DNA of 64,000 bases from Tenrec ecaudatus (taxonomy: Eukaryota > Chordata > Mammalia > Afrosoricida > Tenrecidae). The stretch lies in the NCBI RefSeq assembly GCF_050624435.1, contig NC_134531.1, forward strand, positions 251,734,812 to 251,798,811, in the 5' to 3' direction. The translations under genes were made by a program, and so were the position numbers. Within the stretch, counting starts at the first letter, position 1. Every line of letters begins with the position of its first letter. Under the pieces are notes generated by a model that saw only the letters and a list, made by a program, of their open reading frames with translations, did no database searches and had not been told where the DNA came from. Shown here one piece after another: positions 54,346 through 64,000 of this stretch.

Positions 54346-54489
54346 CTTCATCTAAGATTACTTGAATGAATGTCTTTTAAGTATTGGTACAGAAATAGTG
54401 TATCACACGTGAAGTTATATTTTCATTTATCAAATGAAATTTAAGTAGTCTGTCTTGATTTAACCTGAACTGAAAAAAAAAGCCTATAA

Positions 54490-54655
54490 TTAAGTGGAAC
54501 GTTCAGGAGGAGGGAAGGGGTAAAGCGGTTCAAGAAGAAAAAGAATGCTTTGAAACTGATTGTGGTAGCAATTGTACAATATTGTTTGATGTGATTGAAC
54601 TGTGGAGTGTTATGATCTCTGTATTACCTCCCCATAAAAAGCTTTTGAAAAAAAA
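54490..54655 (+). mobile_element. Old L1 3' end (diverged)
   Basis: GGAGGAGGGAAGGGGTAAAG polypurine, tail TGTTTGATGTGATTGAACTG and a CCCCATAAAAAGC signal region. An older, divergent tail type. Confidence 0.55.
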
Positions 54656-54659
54656 AGAG

Positions 54660-55830
54660 GAAAGCTCAATCATGCAACCATACATAAGTGTTCTCATGAT
54701 GTTCCCTTTTATGATTATACTTTTCTGTTTAAATCTAAAGTTTCATTGTACACATGCATGAATATCAATGTAAGCCTTATTAAAATATTTGGCATGACTG
54801 TAAGAGCATAAATAATAAATTAATTAACTGATTAATTCATAATTCTCCTTCTGTTAAGATGACAGTAGATAGAAGTGCTCATCCTAAAAAAAAAAAAAAT
54901 GCCCTGTCAATGTTTGAAGAAGATCTCTAAATGGGAATTCTTCAGCATTTGTATTCAGAGCCATTGATAAAAGATACGTTGTATAGGTAATCATTTCTGT
55001 CCCTTCCACAAAGCAGAAAAAGAAATGATTTGCACGCTGGTGCATGTCAAAGTAAAAGCAATTCTTCCCCTTCTTCTCCTGCTAAGTACTGATCACAAAG
55101 CTTAGATTCAATGTCAAATAAATCTCCGAGAGCTGGTACTGGAAGTCACTGCTGGAAGAGAGGAAAGCTTTATGCATCTAGCCGGGCCCCTGGACAAAGC
55201 CAAGGATTCAGTAGTCGAGTGCTGAGGTTTACATTCCAGCTATGCAGTCTTCTCTCCCAACGAGCTCAGAGAAACGATGATGCCTCCACTTTCCCATTTA
55301 TTCATATATAAAAGATGACAAGCAAAGTTTGATGGAGGGTGGGGGAATCTTGGGGCTCGTACTCAAACTGCAGATCAACGAGCTGTAATCAAAACCACAT
55401 CATAACCCAATCTCAAGAACCTCTAGTAGATGCCATAATCCTATAGCATTTGTCACTAAATCTGCTTAGCTTCCATCTGGTGCAGGCACAAAATTGATGT
55501 ATTCTTAACAAGGAAAATAAAACCCTTTGGAATGCATCGCTGGCATTGTTCATTCTCTGAACTCTTTTAACTCTTTCCAAATAGAATGAGCTTGCGAGAA
55601 GCAGGGAGCAAAAATGACTAAGTACACAGAATGTGAAACTCAAGAACGATCACTTTAGCCATGCTTAAAATCTCAATTCCACTTTTAATACTGGCTATCA
55701 TGCAGCAATATGGTGTAAAGGAGGGGAAAATTTAAATTGTGCCTCATTTGAAAAAGAGAAATTTGTTCCAATCCTTATTCTATGAATAGCCCGATCTGTG
55801 ACCTTGGACAATAATGGCTGGTTTATAAAT
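54660..55830. other. Unassigned sequence
   Basis: About 1.2 kb, no gene or recognised family. Confidence 0.5.
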
Positions 55831-55833
55831 TCA

Positions 55834-56022
55834 AAGCAACCCAACTCACTGCCATCAAGTCAATCCCAGCTCATAGGACAGAAGAGAACATCCCTTGTGT
55901 GTTTCCAAGACTGTAATCTTCACAGGAATAGAAAGCCTCATCTTCTTCCAGGGGAAGTTTGGACTATTGAACTTGGCAGCTAGCAACCTAATGAGCAATC
56001 CATTATATCACCAGCATTCCTT
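55834..56022 (-). mobile_element. AfroSINE, near full length
   Basis: Reverse copy: CAACCCAACTCACTGCCATC, AGTCAATCCCAGCTCATAGG, then CATTATATCACCAGCATTCC. Confidence 0.85.
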
Positions 56023-56424
56023 GGCTGATTTATAAGAAAAGAGATTATACAATTATTATGCTGACTACATATTTGAGATATTCATTCTCAGTGTAATGAT
56101 AATGAGAAATGATTGTAACACCAACTTAAAAATCTTTCAGAAAATGTTTTGCATGTTTAAAGTGTTCACATAATAGTAAGTGAAATGATAAATGAAGGGT
56201 ACAAATTATTTGCTTTGGAGGATTTCAACAACCCCCAAATGCCATGACTAGAAGAAATTTACCAAATATTAGCAATGATTGCTTGCTTGTTTATTGTGGA
56301 GTTGTAAATGGTGTTCTTTTTCTTTTTCACCTTTCCTCTATTATAATATCCTTGAGTGCCCATACATTACCTCATAATGTACACGCATTGAGAGTCCTCC
56401 TCATTTTCACTGATCCTCTCCTTT
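56023..56424. other. Unassigned sequence
   Basis: AT-rich, no gene or repeat assigned. Confidence 0.5.
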
Positions 56425-56700
56425 ACCAAGCATGATGTCCTTCTCAGGAGACTGGTCCCTCGTGACATGTCCAAAGTACATGAGATGATGAGATGAATTC
56501 ATGCATACTTGCTTCTAAGGAGTCTTCTGGAAGTACATCTTCCATGACGTATTTGTTGATTCTTCTTCAAGTCCAATGTATATTTAGTATCTTTATCCAG
56601 CACTATAATTCAAAGGCCTCGATACTCTGATCATCCTTACTCCTTATTCAGCATTCCCATGCATAGGAAACAACTGAGAATACCATGAGTTGGGTCAGAT
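56425..56700 (-). mobile_element. RTE 3'-ORF segment, inverted
   Basis: Reverse RTE: TGATGTCCTTCTCAGGAGAC, TGACATGTCCAAAGTACATG, then CCATGCATAGGAAACAACTG and GGTCAGATGTACC. It joins head-on with the RTE 5' region at about 56701; the same junction occurs at 34262. Confidence 0.8.
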
Positions 56701-57146
56701 GTACCTTAATGACCCACTTCTGAGGAGTTGGCAACTGAATCGTAACTGAACACGGAGTAACGGGGATAGAAGCTCCTCAGGTTAGAAGGTATGCAAAATC
56801 GGACATACCAGGGAAGCGCTCCCTCCTCAAAGTAGTCAACCCTAATGATGTGTATGGAACAAAGCTTGCAGGACCTTCACTTGCTGACTGGGAATGACTC
56901 TAAATGAGAAGACACAGCAACAAACATCCATTAATAATCAGAATGTGAAATGTATGAAGTATGAATCTAGGAAAATTGGAACTCATCAAAATGAAATGGA
57001 ATTCATAATGATCAATATCACAGGCATTAGTAGGCTGAAATGGACCGGTCAGTATTATCCATTTTAAATCAGACAATCATATGATTTACTATGCTGGTAA
57101 TGACAAATTCAAGAGACATGATGCTAAATTCATTATCAAACATAAT

Positions 57147-57339
57147 TTTTTTTTGACTGATAAATTCCAACCATTTATTCCCCTCTGGTTTTCTAACTCT
57201 AGGTCTTTGTACATTTCAACTGAATGCATTGTTTTCTTCTTTTTTTTTTTAAATTTTAACAATTTATTAGGGGCTCATACAATTCTTATCACAGTTCATA
57301 CATATACATACATCAATTGTATAAAGCACATCTGTACCA
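57147..57339 (-). mobile_element. Short L1 tail with 84-nt 3' transduction
   Basis: Reading on the minus strand: 89 bp of L1 3' end (57339-57251), a first poly(A) (57250-57239), about 84 nt unrelated to L1 (57238-57155) containing AATAAA (57179-57174) 20 nt before a second poly(A) (57154-57147). TSD AAACATAAT at 57138-57146 and 57340-57348. These are the hallmarks of read-through transduction. Confidence 0.88.
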
Positions 57340-57611
57340 AAACATAATATTTTAAGATCTTTCTTAAAGTATAATGTTGTCTGGGATAAGCTAATATCAA
57401 CAGGCTTTTAAGGAAGTCCAATTAATATAACGTTTATTCAAATTTATGTACCAACAATTAAAGCTAGTGATGAAGAAAGTGAAGAATTCTATTAGTATCT
57501 TTGATCTGAAATTGATCACCTTGCAATCCAAATGTATTGAATTATTGGTGATTGGAATGGGAAAGCCTGAAGCAAAGAGGATGGATCGGTCGATTGAAAT
57601 ATATAGCCTTG

Positions 57612-57702
57612 CAACAAATGGACATATGTGCTTGACACAATGGATGTATGTATGGATTGTGATAAGAATTGTACAAGCCCCCAATAAAATTATATATATA
57701 TA
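57612..57702 (+). mobile_element. Ultra-short L1 3' end insertion
   Basis: About 90 bp of L1 tail (GCTTGACACAATGGATGTAT, AATAAAATTATATAT) within the RTE; flanks ATATAGCCTTG / ATATGGCACCTTG resemble a TSD. Confidence 0.82.
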
Positions 57703-57910
57703 TGGCACCTTGGTATTAAAAACAAAAGCTGAAAATCAAATGATAGCATTTTGCATGACCAATGGTGTCTTCATTGCAAATATCTTTTCTGAACAACATA
57801 AACAGTGACTACACATGTGGACCTTGCCAGATGGAATACATAAAAATAAAATTGACTACATTTGTGGGAAGAGACAACATAAAGGATCAATATTCTCAGC
57901 AACAACAAGG

Positions 57911-58486
57911 TGTGTTAGTCCAGGTTGGCTAGAGAAACAAATCCAGGGAGGCACTCATATGTCTGTAAGAAAGAACTTTATATCAAAGAACAATTGTTCA
58001 TTAAGGAAACATCCCAGCCCAGTACAAATCATATCCATAAGTCCAATATTAACTTATATGTCCGATACCAATCTATAAAGTCCTCTTCAGACTCACAAAA
58101 CACATGTAATGACACCAAATGCAGGAAGATCATAGGCCAGTGGGTCGGAAGTCTTGTGGATCCAGTGGTGTTGTAAGCATCTCAACACTGTCACGGCTCT
58201 CTACATGGCTTCTCTAGCTCCAGAGGTCTGGTTGCATCAGGGTAGGTCCATGTGGCTTCTCCTCAAGGTTATCTCCCAGGGAGTCAGCCTATAGAGTCTC
58301 TAAGGGAGTGAGCTGTGAGATAAAAGTGTCTCCCACATCAAAGGAGGAAAATACAGGAGTTTCCAGAATTCTCAGAAGGCCATGCCCACACAGAGGCCTC
58401 ATTGGTTATATCTTGATTGACAGGCCAGACACCACACCTTCATTCATAATCCTCTCAAACTGACACCAAATTTTGTAAGTACCACA
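57911..58486 (+). mobile_element. TG...CA LTR-like element (copy 3, variant 3' end)
   Basis: 576 bp, TGTGTTAGTC at 57911 to ACCACA at 58486, 5-bp TSD CAAGG (57906-57910, 58487-58491). The first 350 bp match the other two copies; the last 150 bp are a different 3' end, shared with 18951-19094. Confidence 0.8.
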
Positions 58487-58950
58487 CAAGGCAAGTGGCT
58501 AACTATACAACAAGTTCAGCGTGAAACTAAAGAAGATATTTCAAAGTCCACAAGATATAAACTATAACCTTGAGCACATCCCACTTGAATTTAGAGACCA
58601 TCTCAACAATTGATTTGACACATGTAACCCTAACAACTGAAGACCAGATCAGTTGTGGGGTGACATCAAGAACATCATGCAAAAGTAAGGCCAAAGGTCA
58701 CTTTAAAAAAAAAGAAACAGGAAAGAAAGAAAAGACCAAAGTGGTGTCAGAAGAGACTCTGAAACTTGCTTCTGTACATGGTTTAGAAAACCAAAGCAAA
58801 GAGCATATTCAGCTTAAGTAAAAATAATTGAAGAACAAAGTCAAGCCTTGAGTTGTCATATTGAAGAATTCTAGGGGAAACACAAAATAAATTCAAGCAA
58901 CTCCATTGTGGAAGTGCATTTAAACAAAAAATAAAAATGCTCATCGTTGC

Positions 58951-59830
58951 TTATCTTCACAACACAATTGCTGAAGTCAAAAAGGGTGCACAGGCAAATG
59001 TGGTGAAGAAAGCTGATGGTGCCCCGCTATTAAAAGATATAGCATCTGGGGTCTTAAAGGCTTGAAGGTAAACAAGCAGCCATCTAGTAGAGAAGCAAAA
59101 AGCCCACATGGAAGAAACACACCAGCCTGTGTGATCATGAGGTGTTGACGGGATCTGGTAACAGGCATCAGCGGACCCACAACAAACAAATCTATTGATG
59201 TCAATGATTGGTGTCAGAGAGGAGACTCCAAGCCCATCTGTAAGCAATTGGACACTTCCCCACAGAAGGGTCACAATGAAGAAACGAGTCAGCCAGGGTG
59301 CAGCATAGCACCAGTGGAACACACAACATTCCTCTAGTTCTCTAATTCTTCCTCCCTGCCCACTATCTTGACCATAGTCCTGCCTTACAAATCCAGCTAG
59401 ACCAGAGCATGTACACTGGTATTGATAAGAACTCTGACACACAAAATCCAGGACAGATAAACCCCTCGGGAACAGTAATGGTAGATACCATGAGGGTGGG
59501 GAGTAAATGGGGGAAGAAATGGGGAACCGTCTACAATGATCGATGTATAACCCACCTCCCAGAGGGATGAACAACATAAACGTGGGCAAAAGGAGACAGT
59601 GGATAGTGTAAGATATGAAATAATAATTTATAATTTATCAGGAGTCCATGAGGGTGGGAGGGTGGAGGAGGGAGGGAAAAGGGAGGAGCTAATACCAAGG
59701 GCCCAAGCAGAAAGAACATGTTTTGAAAAGGATGATGGCAACATATGCACAAATGAGTTTGATACAACTGAGGTATGAATTGTTGTAAGAGCTGTAAGAG
59801 CGCCCAATAAAATGATTTATTATTGATAAT
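58951..59830 (+). mobile_element. 5'-truncated L1, older single-module single-tail subfamily
   Basis: Starts at the 247-bp module (58981 onward), with one internal module, the older middle UTR, a polypurine tract (59650-59690) and one tail ending CAATAAAATGATTTATT. TSD-like flanks AAATGCTCATCGTTG / AAATACTCATCATTG. Confidence 0.92.
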
Positions 59831-59834
59831 AATA

Positions 59835-61879
59835 AATACTCATCATTGGCTCAATTCACTGAAGAATCCAGAAGATAGATCCAATGGTCTTAGCCCCACC
59901 ATTAGTTCTTCACCTCTAAGGAAGCATCTAACTAAAAGACAGCTTATTCCCATTTACTGACTACCAACAATAAACACAGATATTTAGAAAACCCTCCTAA
60001 AATGTAGGAGAATCCAAGAAAGGCATTCCTTTCACAAAGTATTTGGCAATGCTGACATCAGTCTTTCAAGATTCTTTCTGGGGCCCTGCACAATGACTTG
60101 TTTTAAGAGCATTTGTACTTGCAATCAGGAGCATGCGCATCATTTCAAAGGCAAGCTGTTGTCAAGGTGAGGTAGGGCAATGATCCCATTTTATCTTTCT
60201 CACTGCTTGTCAACTTTAAACCCAGTGTTTGGCCTTAGTCCTCCTCAAAGGTTCACATTAGCAAAGGGGTCATGAGGTCTTGCTTGTGCATCTAACACCA
60301 CATCCTGCCTCCAGGATTCACCAATTGAGGCATCCCTGGAGGAAAAGACAAAGTTCACTTCATAATGTTTCTTGCTAACAGTGAGATGAAGCAGTCAAGT
60401 GAAAACGCTATTACTACCGTTTCTTTACCATGAGAGAAAATATGAAATTAAAGTTAGTGTTTAAGAATAAAAGTGAATCATATTAGGTTGGTTTGCTCCT
60501 TTTTGCCAACTCTCCAAAATCTAACTGGGTCACAGAAATGTTAGAATAGGGTCATTTTTAATTCCGTCAGCCTTGGCTGCTCTCTTGATTTAAAAGGCCA
60601 GGGGAAGTTTGAATGCAATTATGGTAAATGTGATGGTCACATTTTAGTTGATCCATAGCAGAATAGTATCAAAAGTCATAGGAGAATGATAAGCATAGTG
60701 GAATATTCCACTGACTGCTTTAATTTGCCAGGATGGCCCCTTCCTAATGCAAATCATATTGTTTTCTCAGATGTAAAGGAGGGGACGATATTCCTCGGTA
60801 CTTTCGCCATGTGGGCAAAGCATCCGTCACTAAACTGGGGACAGGGGTTATTCTGAAGCACTTACTGGCGATTGTGATTCACTAAGCATAGGAACTAAAC
60901 AACCACCAGTATTGCTTTGCTTCTGCAACAGTGAGATTTTCCAACTGAGTGTCTCATGATATATTTCTAATACCTTTATATTCGTCATTCAAAGTAGCAA
61001 CTTTTAAAGCATTCACCTCGTGATTGAGCCTTAGCGTTTTATCCTTGACAATTGGGCTAACATGCACCCTGACTTCCCGAATGAATCATGGGGATTAGAG
61101 GCAACTCCCTAACACAAAGCTGTAAATTGATATTCCCACGCCAAAGACAACGGCTTACAGGGCTGAGCAAACAAAGGACACCAGTATCTCTGGACTTCAT
61201 CAGCAACAGGAAAAGACCAGGGAACTTGTTGGCTCTCTGAGGACACAGGCAAATACTGCAGGGGTGGAATTCGAAGTTTTCTGCATCCCACCCTTTTCCT
61301 CATTATTCCAAAAGAAATGTGTATTTAAACTAGATGAAATAATCAGGACAAGCCCAGAGAAAAGACCAGAGACTGGAGTTCCCCCCGTCCCCCCCAAAAA
61401 AACCCATTGTATTAGGACATAATATAGACATCATACTATCCAATAGTTCAAACATATCACGCAGTGTGGGACAATCACTACCACAATCAGTTTCAGCACA
61501 GCTTCTCCCTTCTTGTGCTCCTTGCTATCAGCTCTCCTTTACCCCACCACTCCCCTGCCAGACTCATCCCCAAGACCTGTTCTTCTAGTTGGTGTCTGTA
61601 GATTCCCCCATTCTGGGATGAAGCTACAAAAAATATAGAAAAATGCATAAAAGAATGTCAAGCAGACTATCAACAATACCAAAATACAACAGAGATAAAC
61701 CCCAATTTGAAAAAACAGAAAATATTAAAAACCAGACAAGCTCAAAGTGTACCACAATGGAGAGCTAATGACAGGTTTTAACCATTCAAGTCAGATTTTG
61801 CATTTTAATCTATTATAATTGTCTCTCTAATACTCTGTCTGATAACCAGGTTATTCCCATCCCTCAATTATAGTCAGAG
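59835..61879. other. Unassigned, probably mostly unique sequence
   Basis: About 2 kb with no coding signal. 61400-61740 may contain very old L1-like sequence (A-rich, with a CACTACCACAATCAGTTTCA stretch), too weak to call. Confidence 0.45.
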
Positions 61880-62300
61880 GCCTGTTCCATGTGCCGATCC
61901 TACAAATGTATTTTGGGCTTTCTGTGTCATCCATAGCCTTCTGCAAATCAGAATTTCACAATTTAATCTCTGATACCATTCCATTCTTTAGATTTGGATT
62001 ATATTATTTACAATCCTTGGCTCATGCATGCTGGTGGGCTTAGTTGACGACTCACTTAGATGGCTGTTTGTTTGGAAACAAGTCTTTAAAATCCTAGACG
62101 CTATTTTTCTGATAACCAGGCACCATAGAATTTCTTCACAACACTTTGCTGAGCATCCCTATCTTCCACGTTTCTTTTATGAGGGTGAGTATCAACGAAG
62201 TGTTCTTAGATTGGAGCTAGAATTGTGTGTTCAAAATCCGTTCCTAAATCTATGTTTTCTATCTGCTTCTGGTTGACCTTAGAGACATCTTTGTTGTTTT
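61880..62300 (-). mobile_element. Ancient L1 3' UTR copy
   Basis: Reverse copy of the 247-bp module and neighbours: GCTGGTGGGCTTAGTTGACG, AGATGGCTGTTTGTTTGG, TCTGATAACCAGGCACCATA, TATGAGGGTGAGTATCA. One module, strongly diverged. Confidence 0.75.
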
Positions 62301-62429
62301 ATGGTAGAGAACCTTAGCAATCTGGTTTGAGAATGGATTTTTGAGAAAATAATTCAAGCATTGGTTTAAAGAGAGAAGTATAGCCATAAGTATTGAGAGC
62401 AAAAATATTGTATATGTGGATGGCGTGCC

Positions 62430-62580
62430 AATAAAACTCTTATAAAAAGGAGAGAGAAGGGTTCAAATAGAATGTAAATGTTTAGAAAAGAAGGATGGCA
62501 AGATATGTACAAATAAGCTTGATACAATTAATGTATGGGTTGTTATAAGAGCCCCCAATAAGATGATCTTAAAAGAGAGA
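62430..62580 (+). mobile_element. Old L1 3' end
   Basis: TGGCAAGATATGTACAAATA, TTGATACAATTAATGTATGG and CCCCCAATAAGATGATC. Confidence 0.7.
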
Positions 62581-62654
62581 GAGGAAAAATATTAATGGGC
62601 AAGAGAGAAAAGACAACATGCTCACGAATGGTAGGAGAAAGGGGCCAAATCTTT

Positions 62655-62775
62655 TCATTGCTGTTGCTAGGTTCACGGTGAGCCCATCAAAAGCAGGACC
62701 AAGCACTGCCAGGTCCCCCACCATTTTCACAATGGCTGGCAGCACGAGTCCATTGTTGAGGCTTCTTATAGTTTG
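62655..62775 (-). mobile_element. RTE 3' end, diverged
   Basis: Reverse RTE terminus: TTGCTGTTGCTAGGTTCACG, CACTGCCAGGTCCCCCACCA, GAGTCCATTGTTGAGGC. Confidence 0.55.
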
Positions 62776-62792
62776 AGAGTCCCTCAACCTAG

Positions 62793-62985
62793 GAGGAGCC
62801 TTGGTCGCCTAGTGGTTACCAACTGGGCTGCTAACTGCCAACGCCAGCAGTTCGAAACCACCAGCCACTCTGCAAGAGAAAGATGGGCCGTTCTCCCCCT
62901 GTGCAGAGTTACAGACTCAGAAACTCACAGGAGCAGTTCTACCCTGTCTTACAGGGCCAGGTATCCACAATGAGTTCGGTTTAGT
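62793..62985 (+). mobile_element. AfroSINE, near full length
   Basis: Head GGAGCCTTGGTCGCCTAGTG, B-box GCAGTTCGAAACCACCAGCC, AAGATGGGCCGTTCTCCCCC, tail TCTTACAGGGCCAGG. Confidence 0.92.
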
Positions 62986-62998
62986 TTTCCAACCTATG

Positions 62999-63186
62999 AA
63001 GAGCCCTGGTGATACAGTGGATTGTGGGTTGAGCTGCCTACTGCAGGTCCAGAAGTTTGAGTCCACCACTCAGAGGGAACGACTGTCTGCTCCCGTAAGG
63101 CTTTCTAGGCTCAGAAACCCTAGGGAGTTGTTCTATCCGGTTAATGGTTGTTACGAGTCGGAGCTGACTCAGTCACACTGAGTTTC
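62999..63186 (+). mobile_element. AfroSINE, near full length
   Basis: Same orientation, 13 bp after the previous copy: GAGCCCTGGTGATACAGTGG, AGTTTGAGTCCACCACTC, tail ACGAGTCGGAGCTGACTCAG. Divergent from its neighbour, so two independent insertions and not a recent duplication. Confidence 0.92.
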
Positions 63187-64000
63187 AAACCTACGATGCT
63201 CCTTTTCCTGTAATATATCAGATAGTATTTGTTGTGATTCATAGGGTTTTCTATGGCTAATTTTTAGAAGTAGATTGCAAAACTTGCCTTCCAACTCTTT
63301 CCTAGTCTGGAAGTTCTACTGGAACCTGTCTACCTTGCTGTTATATGAAATACTGATAACATATCTTCCAGTATCACAGCCGCATAGATGACAAGCTGTG
63401 CTAAATGCCGACACTGTTTTAATTAAGGTTCTTGATTTTACCTCTCTGTGTTCTAATATTTATTGAAATCTCTACACAGAGCTCACAGACCATATCCATG
63501 ATGAAAGGGTTTATTAAGGAAATTAATAAATTGTCTTGCCAGTAAGAAACGCTCAGGGTTGAGCTGTGTATCAGGACATGTCACAAAGTTCTTTCAGGGC
63601 TACTAAGACAAGCCCTAAGGGCATATCATTTTGTAGTAAGTCTTAGTCTGAATGCACTCAACTCAAGCTCCCTGGATCAGCAAACCCAGCTTCCGGAATT
63701 AAGTGCTGAGTCACCCCACTCCAGTAAGCCTCAGCCTGAAGGCCCCAGCTCCACTTCTGGGGTCAGCAAGGCCAACTTCCCCAATCAAGTGCTTGAGCCT
63801 CCCCCCTTCCACAAGGCTGGACTTCCTCCATGAGTCGGGAAGTCAATCACTCTGGCCGGTGCTCCGGCTCCTGGTTTTGCTGCTGCTTTCTGATGGTATA
63901 GCTCTACGTGTTGTCTGCAGCCAGGAGGATCGTGGACTGCAGGAACCCAGTACATAATTACTCACAGGAGAATACTCTAAGTATCTTCCCCACCTTCTCG
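63187..64000. other. Unassigned sequence, repeat-like in part
   Basis: 63460-63960 is GC-moderate with a FTTATTAAGG-like start (TTTATTAAGGAAATTAATAA) that looks like an antisense LTR tail, but I cannot name a family. No gene. Confidence 0.4.

Larger units (their letters stand above)
56701..58910 (+). mobile_element. RTE (Bov-B-like) copy with 5' and endonuclease region, thrice interrupted
   Basis: The only RTE here retaining the 5' part. RTE blocks: 5' leader 56701-56925; endonuclease start (AACATCCATTAATAATCAGA, TGAATCTAGGAAAATTGGAA) to 57146; resumes about 57340-57611 with the TGGTGATTGGAATGGGAAAG metal-binding GDWN-type motif; 57703-57910 with ATGTGGACCTTGCCAGATGG; 58487-58910 leading to the GTCAGAAGAGACTCTGAAAC linker block. 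Interrupted by L1 tails at 57147-57339 and 57612-57702 and by an LTR-like element at 57911-58486. Decayed; no intact frame. Confidence 0.88.

Noticed and set aside
1..64000. CRISPR arrays, operons or defence islands
   Set aside because: All repeats are eukaryotic retroelements, microsatellites or minisatellites. No spacer-repeat structure and no prokaryotic gene organisation.

Overview
This is a repeat-rich stretch of a mammalian nuclear genome, almost certainly from an afrotherian. The evidence is about twenty tRNA-derived AfroSINE copies, many copies of the Bov-B-like RTE retrotransposon typical of Afrotheria, and a dominant L1 lineage with an unusual, very long 3' UTR. A short hAT element resembling the SPIN/URR1 group (36825-37021) and a mariner fragment favour a tenrec such as Echinops within Afrotheria; that species call is inference. 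I found no intact host protein-coding gene, RNA gene, CRISPR array or prokaryotic feature. Family names come from reading motifs by eye, without a database search.

Layout. 1-8202 is a nearly full-length young L1 on the plus strand: CpG-rich 5' UTR (5' end outside the window), intact ORF1 (375 codons), ORF2 broken only by one nonsense codon and two single-base deletions, and a 2.6-kb 3' UTR with a G-quadruplex motif, a duplicated 247-bp module, a polypurine tract and two tandem polyadenylation modules. 8226-14565 is an RTE graveyard, including a three-level nest of RTE in RTE in RTE with recognisable target-site duplications (TSDs). 14570-18950 is an old L1 ORF2 dissected by at least five younger L1 3'-end insertions, one of them a twin-primed (5'-inverted) copy. 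19-50 kb is mostly old, low-density sequence with truncated L1 tails, AfroSINEs, RTE fragments, MaLR-like LTRs, the hAT element, a 21-bp minisatellite and a mariner remnant. 50.6-52.0 kb holds a processed RPS4X pseudogene abutting a truncated AfroSINE and split by an LTR-like element; a GA microsatellite has expanded out of its coding sequence. 52-54.3 kb contains opposed L1 3' ends. 56.4-58.9 kb holds the only RTE copy here that retains 5' and endonuclease sequence; it is interrupted by three insertions, one an L1 tail carrying a textbook 3' transduction. 59.8-64 kb is mainly unassigned sequence plus ancient L1 3' UTR and two adjacent AfroSINEs.

The parts interact as a retrotransposition ecosystem. 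L1 supplies machinery for its own truncated copies and for the RPS4X retrocopy. The RTE shares its 3' end with AfroSINE and probably mobilised it. The most interesting signal is L1 3'-end evolution: tail duplication probably born by transduction, recurrent 5' truncation near a conserved polypurine tract, internal 3' UTR duplication, and an antisense reading frame that stays open in several copies. No new defence or metabolic system is visible.
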